64,000 nucleotides of DNA from Smallanthus sonchifolius (lineage: Eukaryota > Streptophyta > Magnoliopsida > Asterales > Asteraceae): NCBI GenBank assembly GCA_023525975.1, contig CM042040.1:51305486-51369485 (forward strand), written 5' to 3'. This document shows, piece by piece, positions 52,191-62,868 of this stretch. Under the pieces are notes generated by a model. The model saw only the letters and a program-made list of their open reading frames with translations, was not told the DNA's origin and did no database searches. Within the stretch, counting starts at the first letter, position 1. Every line of letters begins with the position of its first letter. A program made the translations under genes and the position numbers.

Positions 52191-53460
52191 AACTAGCTTA
52201 TCGCACTAACCCACAATAAACAAACGAGATCAGAACACAAGTAGATAAGCTACTAGAAACAGGACTTATTCGGGAATCTATTAGTCCGTGTGCAGTCCCC
52301 ACTTTGCTGGTACCGAAGAAGAATGGTGAGTGGTGGATGTGTATGGATAGCCGGTCGATCAACAAAATCACCGTCAAATACCGTTTTCCAATACCATGGT
52401 TAAATGATTTACTAGATGAGCTTCATGGTGCCACTGTGTTCTCGAAAGTTGACTTGCGAAGTGGTTATCATCAGATCAGAATTTGTGAAGGGGACGAGTG
52501 GAAAACAGCATTCAAGACTAAGGAAGGCTTATATGAGTGGCTCGTTATGCCTTTCGGATTATCAAATGCGCCTAGCACCTTCATGAGGCTCATGAATCAC
52601 GTATTGAAGCCATTCTTGGGGAAATTTATTGTTGGTTACTTTGATGACATCCTTGTGTATAGTCGGACCACGGATGAGCATCAATCTCACCTTGCACAAT
52701 TGTTCAAAACTCTCGATCATGAAAAGTTGTATGGGAACTTGGACAAGTGTGAATTTTTTACTAAACAAGTAACTTTTCTTGGTTATCTTGTGTCTGAACA
52801 GGGTATACAAGTGGATGAAAAGAAAATTCAGGCGATTCGTGACTGGTCGGTACCCCAATCCATTCAACAAGTACGGAGTTTTCATGGTCTTGTGTCTTTT
52901 TACCGCTGTTTTATCAAGAATTTCTGCACCATTGTTGCATCGGTGACAGAAGTGCCTAAGCTCAAGACTTTTTCTTGGACCCCACAGGCCCAAAACGCTT
53001 TCGACAAGCTCAAACAACTTTTGTCCTCCACACCGGTGTTGGCGCTGCCCTGTTTTAATGAGGTGTTCGAGGTCGAGTGTGATGCGTCTGGGGTAGGGAT
53101 TGGGGTTGTTTTTTCACAGCTGAATCGTCCCCTTGCTTACTTTAGCGAGAAGTTGAATGATGCTAAGCGACGGTATTCAACATATGATAAGGAATTCTAC
53201 GCCCTTGTTCGAGCACTTGAGTTTTGGCAACATTACTTAATCTCCAAGGAGTTTATTCTACATTCAGATCATGAGGCATTGAAGTACATTCAAGGCGTCA
53301 TGCTAAATGGATGGAATTCCTTCACGCTTTTACTTTCACCATCAAACACAAGTCTGGTAAGTTTAACAAAGGGGCCGACGCACTCTCTTGCAGGTACTCC
53401 CTGCTCACTTTGCTTTAACCACGAGTTATCGGGCTTGAAATATTGCAGAATGAGTACCCA
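52191..53460 (+). pseudogene. Reverse transcriptase and RNase H of the CRM/Reina-like element
   Basis: Resumes after Tekay 3 with the N-terminal RT region (stop near 52215), then a frame at 52304-53464: 'CMDSRSINKITVKYRFPIPW', 'VFSKVDLRSGYHQIR', the polymerase motif 'YFDDILVYSRT' at about 52638 and RNase H 'VECDASGVGIG' near 53079 to 'HSDHEALKYIQG'. After about 53297 the frame shifts: the expected continuation ('SGKFNKGADALS') lies in the next frame at about 53352-53388. The RT core residues are intact but the protein is broken. Confidence 0.85.
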
Positions 53461-54294
53461 TTAGATTCTGATTTTGGGGAGATATATAGCAGCTGTCAAC
53501 ATCAAGCCAAGGGTGAATATCATATATTTAATGGATTTCTGTTCAGAAGACAACAACTTTGTGTTCCACGCCATAGCGTCAGATTGGTCATTATACAGGA
53601 AGTTCATGAAGGAGGTTTAGCAGGTCACTTGGGAATTGATAAAACGATTCATATCCTGCGAAGTCAATTTTTTTGGCCCAAGATGCACCGTGATGTTGAA
53701 CATTTCATCTGGCGTTGCCTACAATGTCGTAAAGTCAAAGGCCAGTCTTCTCCCCATGGTTTATACATGCCACTTCTCGTACCGGTTGCCCCTTGGGAGG
53801 ATGTTAGTCTTGATTTTATAACGGGTTTACCCCGTACCCAGCTCCAAAAGGATTCGATTATGGTAGTAGTTGACCGATTTTCTAAAATGGCTCATTTCAT
53901 CGCCTGCCATACTACTTATGATATTGTCCAGATATCTAACCTTTATTTTAAAGAAATAGTACGTCTCCATGGCGTGCCACAGACTATGGTTAGTGACCGA
54001 GATGTCAAGTTTCTAAGCCATTTTTGGTTGACATTATGGAGGAAGTTAGGCACCAAACTCAAGTTTAGCACGCCGAGCCACCCCCAAACTGATGGTCAGA
54101 CAGAAGTCACTAATCGCACCCTTGGTTCACTCCTCCGCGCTCTCATTTCTTCCAATGTGAAACAATGGGAAGAGTTATTGCCGCGTGCAGAATTTGCCTA
54201 CAATCGGGCCCCTAGTAAGACAACAGGTATCAGCCCTTTCATGGTTGTGTATGGTTTAAACCCCCAAACCCCCCCTCGATCTTGCTGTCCTTGA
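53443..54294 (+). pseudogene. Integrase of the CRM/Reina-like element
   Basis: One frame with the zinc finger 'HEGGLAGHLGIDKT' and 'CLQCRKVKG' (about 53603-53745) and the core 'VSLDFITGLPR' (first Asp), 'MVSDRDVKFLSHF' (second Asp) and 'HPQTDGQTEVTNR' (Glu). It stops at 54292 after 'VYGLNPQTPP'; the next part of the C-terminal domain is in another frame, so one frameshift near 54265 in a run of C. Confidence 0.85.
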
Positions 54295-54295
54295 C

Positions 54296-54811
54296 ACTTC
54301 TACGAAATTCAGTCAAGAAGCTAGTGATTTAGCAGCTGATATCAAGGAAATTCATCAGCGCGTTCATGATAAAATCACTAAAAGTAATGAGCTCATTAAG
54401 TATAGGCATGACAAGGGAAGAAAGCACATGTTGTTTCAACCGGGTGATCTTGTTTGGCTGCATCTTCTAAAGGAACGATTTCCATCTAAACGACGCTCCA
54501 AGTTAAGTCCTCGTTCTGATGGCCCGTTCAGGGTCCTTGCCAAGGTGAATGATAATGCTTATCAAATCGATCTATCGGGAAATTCAGGGGTTTCAGCCAC
54601 CTTTAATGTCGCGGATCTGCAGCCATATTTCGACCCTGATGAACCTATTCCAAGTTTGAGGTCAAACTTTTCCGATGCTGGAGAGGATGATAGGGAGGCA
54701 CCGACCCAGAACCTGACTCAGAAATGGGTTAACTTGGTCCAATTGGAAACTCCGCATCTGAATGGTCCACCGTTTCTTACCTTTGAGTTACTTTGTTTTA
54801 ATTTGTTTTAA
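54296..54811 (+). pseudogene. Integrase C-terminal region running into the 3' LTR
   Basis: From 54428 one frame shows 'LFQPGDLVWLHLLKERFPSK', 'KLSPRSDGPFRVLAKVNDNA' and 'VSATFNVADLQPYFDPDE', the GPY/F-type module and conserved end of this gypsy group. No chromodomain is seen. The frame crosses the LTR start (54688) and ends at 54811, 124 bp inside the LTR. In CRM elements the coding region is known to run into the 3' LTR, which supports but does not prove that lineage. Confidence 0.75.
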
Positions 54812-55159
54812 AAAAGTAGTTGTTTGAGTTTTCATCTTGGGAGTTTTCTTTTTCATCTATATGTACTCAAAGAAATAAAGGAATAAGACAGACTTGATTT
54901 TCCTGAATTTTATTCTCTCTAGTCAGAGCATTTGTTTCCATTGCTATCCTAATTTTTTGCAAGACTTAGGAGGTGATCTTGGAAGGCTAACTTCGGTTCT
55001 CGTGGTGTGACTGTACCAAGAATTCAGGTTAGTATTTCTGCCCAACGAACCCACGGGTGGTGTAACTGTATCTCGCTGGGTACCGTTGTTCTATCCTATT
55101 TCGTTATCGGGTCGTGTTTCTTGATAATTTTGATCCAACTAACAAGTTGATTGCCATCA
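54688..55159 (+). repeat. 3' LTR of the CRM/Reina-like element
   Basis: 472 bp, TGATAGGG... to ...GCCATCA, followed by GTAGC, the duplication of 39940-39944. Confidence 0.9.
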
Positions 55160-55588
55160 GTAGCTCTTGGAATTTTCTAGTCCACGAAGAGGGATTGTCA
55201 GTCACAACAAACTTCACTTCGCGATTGAACTCACGAGAAGTTGCATAGAGAGGGATGATGACGTATGAGAAGGCGTGAAAGTTGTTCCCGGCGTATCCAC
55301 CAACAGAGAAAACTATGGCAGGTACATTGTGAGTTTTGGTACATTTGAGCATGGTTTCGCCTTCTTCTTGGATCGATTTTATGTTGAAAGTTGTTACCCT
55401 TTTCATCGCGCTTTCGTCGTCTTTACGAGCATAAGGCTTTATGGTCCTCGAAGCATTTCCAAAGTGTGAAGAAAACATAAAAATGGTTGATGAATTACCT
55501 TTTATCCTTATGTCACCTCTCATTTCATAGGTTTCACATTTACGTTTTGAAGTGTCGCAGATTAGAGTTGTTTTCTCTACTTCAGGAT
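55160..55588 (-). pseudogene. GT61 glycosyltransferase exon 2, part before the insertion
   Basis: Minus strand, acceptor 'ttactag' at 55589-55590, 143 codons open to the insertion. Contains 'EMRGDIRIKGNSSTIFM', 'IKPYARKDDESAM', 'TKTHNVPAIVFSVGGYAGNN' and 'SREFNREVKFVVTD', the standard run of motifs of plant GT61 enzymes (Golgi type II proteins that add xylose or arabinose to cell-wall xylan or N-glycans). The splice with exon 1 keeps frame (phase 1). About 50 residues usually found between anchor and this region are absent, so a small exon may be missing. The CRM/Reina-like element entered at 'FQEL', and the frame resumes at 39944. Confidence 0.85.
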
Positions 55589-55609
55589 CTAGTAAATACA
55601 TTAGAAAGT

Positions 55610-56545
55610 ATATATTAGGTAGAGTTTATTGTAATAAACATATCTTGATATAAAATATATGATTTAATTATATTTACCTTGTAATTACCCTTATTATAAT
55701 TTTGAAATACTTGATTCATAGATATTTCATTACTTTATAAAATAGACTTCTACGTTTAAACATTCTCATTTTTTTTATAAAAGGTTTCTATTAATTTGGT
55801 ACATATATTCTCATAGTTATGACATTTTATATCATGTTTGTTTGATTACATAATACAAACAACAGTAAAAGTCTGTTTAATTGACAAGAATTAATAGAAT
55901 TAGAATTTAAGTTTTATTTCTTTACATGTTTGGTTGACTAAGATAGTGAATTATAATTGAAATTAATTACAACCAAATCATTCAATTGATAGAATTCAAA
56001 ATTCCTTAACATTATAAAACAAATCTTAGAAATGTTTATAATTTACGTTATAACCAGTCACTTTCCGTTCCATCTCCGTATCTTTAAACATTTATAAAGA
56101 TATTTGAGTTTGGATTTTTTGTTTATATTATGTTAATTTTAAAGGATAATTTTTTCTATTCAAGTATTTTTTACATTTCAGATCCATTAACAAATATATA
56201 AACCAAATAAATTGTGAATTATAAAAGAAATCATTTAAATTCCAAAACATTACGCAAACTAAACATCCACAAGATTTTTCAGTCTTTTTTATACATTTTA
56301 TTAGTGTTGATTAGTTTTACTATAGTTATAGCAACTTCAAATATAAGTTGCAAATTATTTATTATATATAAAATTAAAAAACGATAATGAGTTTGTCCAA
56401 ATCACCAAGCAACCCTCTCTTTTTCCTTAATATTATATAAAAGTAAACGATATAATACATGTAATCCTGAAAACGTTATTTTTATTTTTTTTATTTAATT
56501 TACTTATATTTTACTAATCGAATTACTTACTAATTTCAAACGATT
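55610..56545 (-). other. GT61 intron 1, part without recognised elements
   Basis: AT-rich, no ORF or repeat recognised. Confidence 0.5.
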
Positions 56546-56555
56546 AGTTAAGTAT

Positions 56556-56775
56556 ATGACCGTTGACCATTTGGTGCAATGGTAGCCCTAAAACTTCCCA
56601 TAGAGAAGGTCTTGGTTTCGAATCCTGGCAATAAAAGAAAAAGGGTCTGTGAACAGGTAAGGGGGTTTACTCAGTTGGGGGGTTCCTACTGTGGTGAGAT
56701 GCCCTAGATGTTCTAGGTGTTGCCCCAGGGAAACTCAATTATCGTAGAATATCTAGCGTTGTCGTTCAAAAAAAA
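56556..56775 (+). mobile_element. tRNA-derived SINE in GT61 intron 1
   Basis: 220 bp. Pol III A box 'tggtgcaatggtag' (about 56572) and B box 'ggtttcgaatcc' (about 56614), then a body of about 120 bp ending '...gttgtcgttc' and a poly-A run. Flanked by 'agttaagtat' (56546-56555) and 'agttaactat' (56776-56785), a 10 bp target duplication with one mismatch, in the form expected of LINE-driven insertion. Confidence 0.8.
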
Positions 56776-56969
56776 AGTTAACTATTTCAGCGTGAAGTAT
56801 AATAATCATAAATATAAAGCATTCATTAGTCCATACACCGTCAGAAATTTGACTCGCCAAGGTGGAAAACCTTAGGATTGGGTTCCAACTTCCAATACGG
56901 TAAGTATTCGAAAGTACGTATATAAACATGTTAATTTTTGTTAGTGTATCTTTACATGTTTTAAGCAAG

Positions 56970-57480
56970 ACGTTGTCCGTTTCCGTCGGTGATACTACCT
57001 CCAGAAAACGTGGTGTGGGTAAAGAATTTACCAACCGCTTTTACCGATGAATCACCAGCAATGAAACCGGCGTCAAGAATTGAGGTGATTTTACCGACAG
57101 ATTACCGACGATGTGTATGTTATAGGACATTTACTCACGGACCATCGACGGTTTTGTTCGATATTGATCAACGAATTACTGACGGTTTACCAGTAGACGA
57201 ATTCCCATTGAAGAATCATGAAAAAATGAGACAATTTTATCCAAAATCTTATCTTCAATTTTACCAGCGGACGCAGTGGATCCTTGGTAATCCGTCGGTA
57301 ATTATCGATAGTCTTTTTTTCCTGGATTGCGAGTCTGTGAGTATTCCGTCGGTGGTTACTCACGGATATTCATAGTTTTGGTTTTCTTACTTTTCTGGTT
57401 TTTGTTGGCTCCATTGTTAATTACCAACGGTTACTTTTTTTATACGGCAATTTGGATCACTGACCAACAGTTACTTAATA
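56970..57480. mobile_element. Cluster of 'ccgtcggt/accgacgg' motifs, CACTA-like remnant
   Basis: About nine variants of 'ttaccgacgg' or 'ccgtcggt' on both strands (for example 56977, 57038, 57090, 57100, 57147, 57180, 57294, 57347, 57421). Such dense inverted short motifs are typical of subterminal regions of CACTA transposons in plants. Terminal CACTA ends were not found. The ORF across this region is a by-product. Confidence 0.4.
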
Positions 57481-57725
57481 AGCAAAAGAGATTGATGTAT
57501 TCAGGAAGCCGGCTCTTGGAGACCACATATTGAACCACCAGATCCTAGTAAGAAGTGTGAACATAAATGGCAGGAAAATGAAATAACACATTTCACCTTC
57601 TGTCATTACAGTTTTAATGAAATATTCCCACAATTAGACAAGCAGCAGGTGAATGCCTTGATTGAAGGAGAGACTCATCAAGCGCTAAAAACTGAAATGA
57701 TGAGCAGGCAAAATTGCGCACTTAC

Positions 57726-57867
57726 AAACAGGTAGAGGGCCGAGGTAACGCTTGAAGACGGTGCACATGCACCATAAGATTACAAAGCAAGCAAGCAATG
57801 CACTGAACTTGAATCTTTTTTGGTCGTGGCGACTAAAGCTCCGACCGAAAATCTCATCATATTTCAT
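57726..57867 (-). pseudogene. GT61 exon 1: cytoplasmic tail and membrane anchor
   Basis: ATG at 57867, 142 nt, splice donor 'gtaagt' at 57725-57720. Encodes MKYDEIFGRSFSRHDQKRF, then a hydrophobic anchor 'FSALLACFVILWCMCTVF' and 'YLGPLPV', the characteristic first exon of a plant GT61 (type II membrane protein). It is 2.1 kb upstream of exon 2, the intron holding a SINE and a CACTA-like remnant. This exon is intact, so transcription from the promoter to the right may continue and end within the retroelements. Confidence 0.85.
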
Positions 57868-58576
57868 GTTTGTGTATATATCGTAATGCTAGTGATTGAA
57901 GCAATACAAAAGGCATATATGCTCAATTTTGTGTTATATATATATATATATATGTATACAACCCTACCTAGAATATATGGTCTGCAAGGATGATTTCTTT
58001 GCCAATGATTGGTGCCGACGATGTCAATATATTTGGTAGTTGACTTCTCTAGCCCACCGTTTGTTAAGGAGGATTGTTGTGTTTATAATAACCCTTATTT
58101 CACTTCATTTGGTGAACATATTTTAATCAATTAGTATATGTTAAAAACACGAATTGAATAAAAATATAATTAAATATGTTAACAAATACACTCGTCAAAA
58201 TATGTTTTTAGAAAATAATACTTTGACGTGAGAGTTGTGAATTCTGTTAAGTTAAGTTTCAAAACTTCTTTTCAACTGGGTATTAATTTTTTATGTAATT
58301 AATAAATGTTAATTAATATTAAACTCATTTTTTCTAATAATATAATAATTATTTATAGTTAGATAGTAAATATTCATGATTAGATTTATAATAAATATTC
58401 AAATATATATTCTTTTAATATCAGTATTTAATAGGAGAAATACGGAAAGAACATGCAGATGATGTATCAGAAAGTTACACGTGTCCCACTGTAATTTTTA
58501 TATATTAGTATAAAGATGTATGCATAAGTTTATTTGATCAATTATATATTATTTTTTTATAATTGAGTTTTCTTAC
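57868..58576 (-). promoter_or_regulatory. Upstream region of the GT61 gene
   Basis: AT-rich with a (TA)n run at about 57935-57955 and 'catatatgc'-like TATA candidates within 80 bp of the ATG. No specific element can be named. Confidence 0.3.
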
Positions 58577-58585
58577 AACTTTTAA

Positions 58586-58769
58586 GAGTTAATTACACGG
58601 ATGGTCCCTATGGTATACAAATTATAAATATGATCCCTAAGTTTGAAAAACTACACCAATGGTCCACAAGTTTGTCAAAACGTAACATGGATGATCTCTA
58701 GAGTGGCTGGGCGTTAAGTTTTTCAGTTAATTTTTTTAAAATGACCATTATACCTCACCTTATAATATT

Positions 58770-58819
<50 letters not shown>

Positions 58820-59608
58820 TTAAAACAATTGATTAAACTAGAGGGTCACAAACCACCCCTACATTTGAAAACCCTACATCCCGATTGTTCTTCATCCCCA
58901 AGACCCAACCTATCCCCTCTATCTCGACTCCCCCACCGGACGGCCACCACCAATACCACCACCGACACCATCTTCGGCACTATCACCATCGTTAACTCAT
59001 ATCCGTTTAGAGCATTGTGTCACAGGCACCAACCCCTGATTCACCCTTCTCCCTCAATTTAGAACCTGCAGCTTACGAATAGAAACAAAACCACAAATAT
59101 GTTCTTGTTGAATCTAATCTCTCGTGCGTTGGTGTACGATTGGCAATAGAAGAGCAAATGTACTACAATTCGTTGGAGTTAACTGGATTGTTATTACCGT
59201 TAATATCAAGGTTTTTCGTCTTTCGCGTTGGTATTGTTCTTTTTTTGCATGCATGATTTTGATGTAAAGTTTCTGTTGATGTTGAGCTGGAGTTTTACCA
59301 ACACGAAACTAAAGAAAAGATCTTAAAATAGCTAACCGAATTCGTGAGAGATGGTGGAGAAGAAAGTGGGTAGGGTGTGAAATTGTTAGTCTATTGGGTC
59401 CCCTTAACATTTCATATATAGCTTTATTTTATTTTTTAATAATAAATAGCATTTTGATCATTTCACACACATTTAACAGACGTCCATTTAAGCTAGGGCC
59501 ATCCGTGTTACGTTTTGACAAACTTATGAATTATCGGTGTAGTTTTTCAAACCAGAGGTCCATACTTGGAATTTTTATAAACCACTGGACCATCCGTGTA
59601 ATTAACTC
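58586..59608. mobile_element. Non-autonomous Mutator-like element (MULE)
   Basis: Long terminal inverted repeats: left 58586-58700 starts 'gagttaattacacggatggt', and the right end (about 59495-59608) is its complement, with shared blocks 'gtttgaaaaactacacc' and 'aagtttgtcaaaacgtaaca'. Flanking 9 bp are 'aacttttaa' (58577-58585) and 'aacttttta' (59609-59617), an 8/9 duplication of the length MULEs make. Interior has a (TA)n run and a 78-codon Pro/Thr-rich ORF (58829-59062) with no recognised domain; no transposase. Confidence 0.8.
58770..58815. repeat. (TA)n microsatellite
   Basis: About 22 TA units inside the MULE. Similar runs are at 13290-13308, 29079-29092, 57935-57955 and 61410-61438. 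Confidence 0.9.
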
Positions 59609-59856
59609 AACTTTTTATTATTTATTATTGTTTTACCTAACTAGTTTAGAAAAAACATTTTCTACCCTAACTCCTATAACTAAAAGCAATAGAATAATGT
59701 CATATACCATAATAAGAAAAAACAAAATTGATGCAATCCACCAAATTCTGTTTTTAATTGTTTAGTTTTTCAAATAAAACAAACATTGCAAGCCACCTAA
59801 TCCCGTTTTTAGTTCTTGAAAATTTCAAATTATACAACAGAAGTCCACAAGTGTCT

Positions 59857-60065
59857 TTTATACATATAAACCTGTTTAGATGAAGCATGCGTGTTAGGCA
59901 AAAGGGAGTGTGACATCTTAACCCCCTTACTTCGGTCTCTATGTTTCGGGTTTCGTGACTTTTTATACATATAAACCTGTTTAGATGAAGCATGCGTGTT
60001 AGGCAAAAGGGAGTGTGACATCTTAACCCCCTTACTTCGGTCTCTATGTTTCGGATTTCGTGACT
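59857..60065. repeat. 105 bp tandem duplication
   Basis: Two almost identical copies beginning 'tacatataaacctgtttaga' at 59861 and 59966. They create overlapping ORFs of about 80-90 codons on the minus strand that look repetitive and are not genes. Confidence 0.9.
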
Positions 60066-60707
60066 TAAGTATATAAATGTGGGTTCTAAAAAACTGACTC
60101 AAAAATAAGTGTTATTTATACAATTTACTGGTAAGAGTTAAAGACTATTTAAAAAAGACTAGTGTTTAGCTCTTAGAATAAGATAGATTAAAAATTGGTG
60201 TAGTTTAAGAGTATGAGTAAATGGATGTGTCTCCGTTCCAGAATAAAAATTAACAATTTGTTATTTGTTGAAAACAAAGAGAAATGAGGAGAGAAAGTTT
60301 CATATTATACATTTCCAATGATTTGGTTTACATACACAATATATATCACTATATAGATTGAAACCGACTCTATAATGAATGTATTACTCATAGGGTATAA
60401 TGTCGGTAGTAAGTGTGTGAAAGTGGGAGTTTCATAACATTATTTTATTTTATTTTAATTATACATATAAAAAATAAAAAAAACTAATTGAATTGAATAA
60501 GGATGCGTTCCTCTTTAAAGGATGATAAGATTAAATAGTTTTAACAGTTAATTAATTAACTTCTCTTCTTGGTTAATTAATTTTTCGCTCGTCTCCTCTA
60601 TCCTCTCTCATGTTCCCAATAATATTTTTTCATGCGTCTAGCGATATACTAAGTGTCCATTTTGCTCCAACATATCATAATCTATACATGTGTATTTCAA
60701 AACAAAA
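60066..60707. other. No gene seen
   Basis: AT-rich intergenic sequence; only short chance ORFs. Confidence 0.5.
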
Positions 60708-61404
60708 TCTATACTATATAAGGGAACATGGTATACCTTCACGGGTACCCTCATGTGAGCATTCTCATGACGTGAATGAAGATGGAACACCGCCCCCTCT
60801 CGTGTGAAGGGGAGTGAGCAAGTTCCCGTGATTGGCTTCACGCGGGTTAGGGAAAAAATTATGGGTGTTGGGTGGATCATCCATTGTGTGTGTGGGTGTT
60901 GAGTGGGTCCTCAATAGTCAAATATGTGGTCTTTCACTCACTTGGTTATTTCCCTTGCCAAGTGAGACCCAAGTGAGGAAGCAACCAAGGTGATGTCGCG
61001 CCCACGTCGCAAAAAAGGTAATCTCACTTGAGAGAGACAAGTTAGAGTTTACCACATACTCTAATAAATAAATATTTTTTTCATGACACTTGTCGCCTCC
61101 ATATTCATTCTCAACATTTTTTTTCACATCTCTCTCTTATTAAATACACATATTTTTTTAATAATAATATATTTAAAAAAAATACTAATTATACTAATAA
61201 AACACATTTATTTTAAAATATCTCTTATTATAAGAAACTTTGAAATCTAATTATGTACCGTTTATTTTTAATCAAATAATAAATGAAAGTCAAATTACAT
61301 TAAATATTAATTAACGTATTCTCAAAACCCAATTATATATTATTTTTTACATATTTTGAATTTTGTTTTCTATCTTTAGTATATATATAATGCATTTTTA
61401 CACA

Positions 61405-61442
<38 letters not shown>

Positions 61443-61502
61443 TTAAGAATTTTATGTATTAATATTTTTCAGCACGCATGTATTTCACGGATTCTAAACT
61501 AG
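60708..61502 (+). mobile_element. Helitron-like non-autonomous element
   Basis: Starts 'tctatactatata' after an A and ends 'ttctaaactag' before a T, the terminal forms of plant Helitrons (5' TC, 3' CTRR, insertion between A and T). A decayed hairpin precedes the 3' end. Interior 60720-61020 is GC-richer than the surroundings and unidentified. The stretch 61056-61175 is repeated at 62437-62550. Confidence 0.45.
61056..61175 (+). repeat. Repeat shared with 62437-62550
   Basis: 'cgcct.cataTTCATTCT' and 'tattaaatacacatat' blocks in the same order in both copies; probably two members of one Helitron-like family. Confidence 0.7.
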
Positions 61503-61603
61503 TTATATAATACGCACATGTGGACATTTCCGATGTATAAATAAGAAATTTATTTTATCAATTTGCTTTTAACATAAAATCAATTTCTAACGCACATTAT
61601 ATA

Positions 61604-61920
61604 CCTATACTAAAACAAAACACCATGTACAATACTTGCTTTGTACTGGCTGTTGTTGGCGGCAATACTTAACTGATTGGTTGATTTTTTATTTCTTTTA
61701 AACAAAATATGTTTTAGAAAAGTAAAACAAGGTATCCTTATTTATGATGGTCATGAGCACAAGCCTAAAAGCTATTAAAGAGCCATTAGCCCGGGTTCGA
61801 TCCCTGGGAGTAAAACATTTTTTTACTTTTTCAATTTGAAGCTTTTTTTCTTTCTTTTTTTTGGTTCATTTTAACGTTTTATTTTATTATCTCATTGCGT
61901 AGCACGGGTATCACCCCTAG
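61604..61920 (+). mobile_element. Short Helitron-like element with tRNA-like insert
   Basis: Starts 'cctatactaaaac' and ends 'gtagcacgggtatcacccctag' followed by T; 'gggt-atc-accc' could be the small 3' hairpin. At about 61787-61808 'agcccgggttcgatccctgg' is a T-arm/B-box-like element with no clear A box. No coding sequence. Confidence 0.4.
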
Positions 61921-62276
61921 TGGTAGATATTTTCTATACAAAACATAACATCAATTTGTCATTATAGGTTCTAGTGAATACGCAAATATGTAGATATATT
62001 TTAAATATTACCAAAAAGGAGAAACTTGTACTTTTTTAATCCTACACATGTGCACATTCACCAAGATGCTCACCAATTTAAATTTATGATCAAATACATA
62101 CAAGTTAATATAAAGTCGACTTTCTTTACTTCAAATTAAAAAAAAAACCATAAAATGTGCAGGGTTAAGAATTGTCTGTTTGAGTAGATCTGAACAATCT
62201 CAAACTCAAACAATTTCATCAGACTTCTGAATCATCCAAAATACAAGAACCATAAATTATCAATCTGAGTATAAAA
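61921..62276. other. No gene seen
   Basis: AT-rich intergenic sequence. Confidence 0.5.
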
Positions 62277-62408
62277 ATGAGTTACCGGGTTAAGATCCAT
62301 TCAGCATCTGATTCTTATCCATTTAAAGCTTCTCAAGCCCATCATGCTCCTGCAGCCCATTATCCAACACCTCAGCATAGCAAATGCAACAATAGACACA
62401 AAATTTGA
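62277..62408 (+). other. Short unrecognised ORF (43 codons)
   Basis: ATG 62277 to TGA 62406, His/Ala/Pro-rich in the second half ('SQAHHAPAAHYPTPQH'). GC content is above the flanks. It lies between two Helitron-like repeats and may be a captured gene scrap; equally it may be chance. Confidence 0.2.
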
Positions 62409-62436
62409 GCAATTGAATTGAACAATAATCTATATT

Positions 62437-62868
62437 TATACTATATAATAAATAAAGTTTTTTCATGTCACGTGTCGCCTGCACATTCATTCTTATCATT
62501 TTTTTTCATCTTCTCTCTCCTATTAAATACACATATATCTTTTAATAAGTGAGTCACGATTCATACACCTTATAATTAAGCATTTAACAACAATTGATGT
62601 GATTTTTTTTGTTTTTATCCATAATAATCATACATTACTAAAAAAAGTCAAATCAATCTTTTTCTCTTTATTTTAAATTAACTAATTTTTATTTTTTTAC
62701 TCTAAATTTTACCCATTATTATTTGGTTTCTTTATTTTTTTATATTTTACTATAAATTTTGTATATAAACTTATATAATTTTTTTAAAATTTAAGTTAAC
62801 TATTATTTTTTTTTTAATTTAATTTAACTATTTTTTATATAAATTTAATATAATAATAACTAGTTTTT
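62437..62868. mobile_element. Second Helitron-like repeat copy
   Basis: Begins near 'tctatatttatactatata' (62431) and shares 62437-62550 with 61056-61175. Its right side runs into AT-rich sequence up to an opposite-facing Helitron-like end at 62868. Confidence 0.35.

Larger units (their letters stand above)
39945..55159 (+). mobile_element. CRM/Reina-like Ty3/gypsy element, inserted in GT61 and split by Tekay 3
   Basis: LTRs 39945-40423 and 54688-55159, duplications GTAGC (39940-39944 and 55160-55164), tRNA-Met primer-binding site, gag, protease, reverse transcriptase, RNase H and integrase in gypsy order. Without the Tekay insertion it is about 5.16 kb. The two LTRs differ by about 4% plus an 8 bp indel by eye, so it is older than the Tekay inside it. 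Lineage: short LTRs beginning TGAT, 'FNVADL' C-terminus, no chromodomain seen and an ORF running into the 3' LTR point to CRM; size would also fit Reina. Confidence 0.9.

Noticed and set aside
39945..55159. Endogenous pararetrovirus
   Set aside because: The gene order protease-RT-RNase H-integrase with LTRs and target duplications is that of Ty3/gypsy; no movement protein or coat protein is seen.
58829..59062. Pro/Thr-rich ORF as a gene
   Set aside because: Inside a non-autonomous MULE next to a microsatellite; no recognised domain, kept only as a possible captured fragment.
59754..60102. Minus-strand ORFs of about 80-90 codons
   Set aside because: They arise from a 105 bp tandem duplication and have no family signature.
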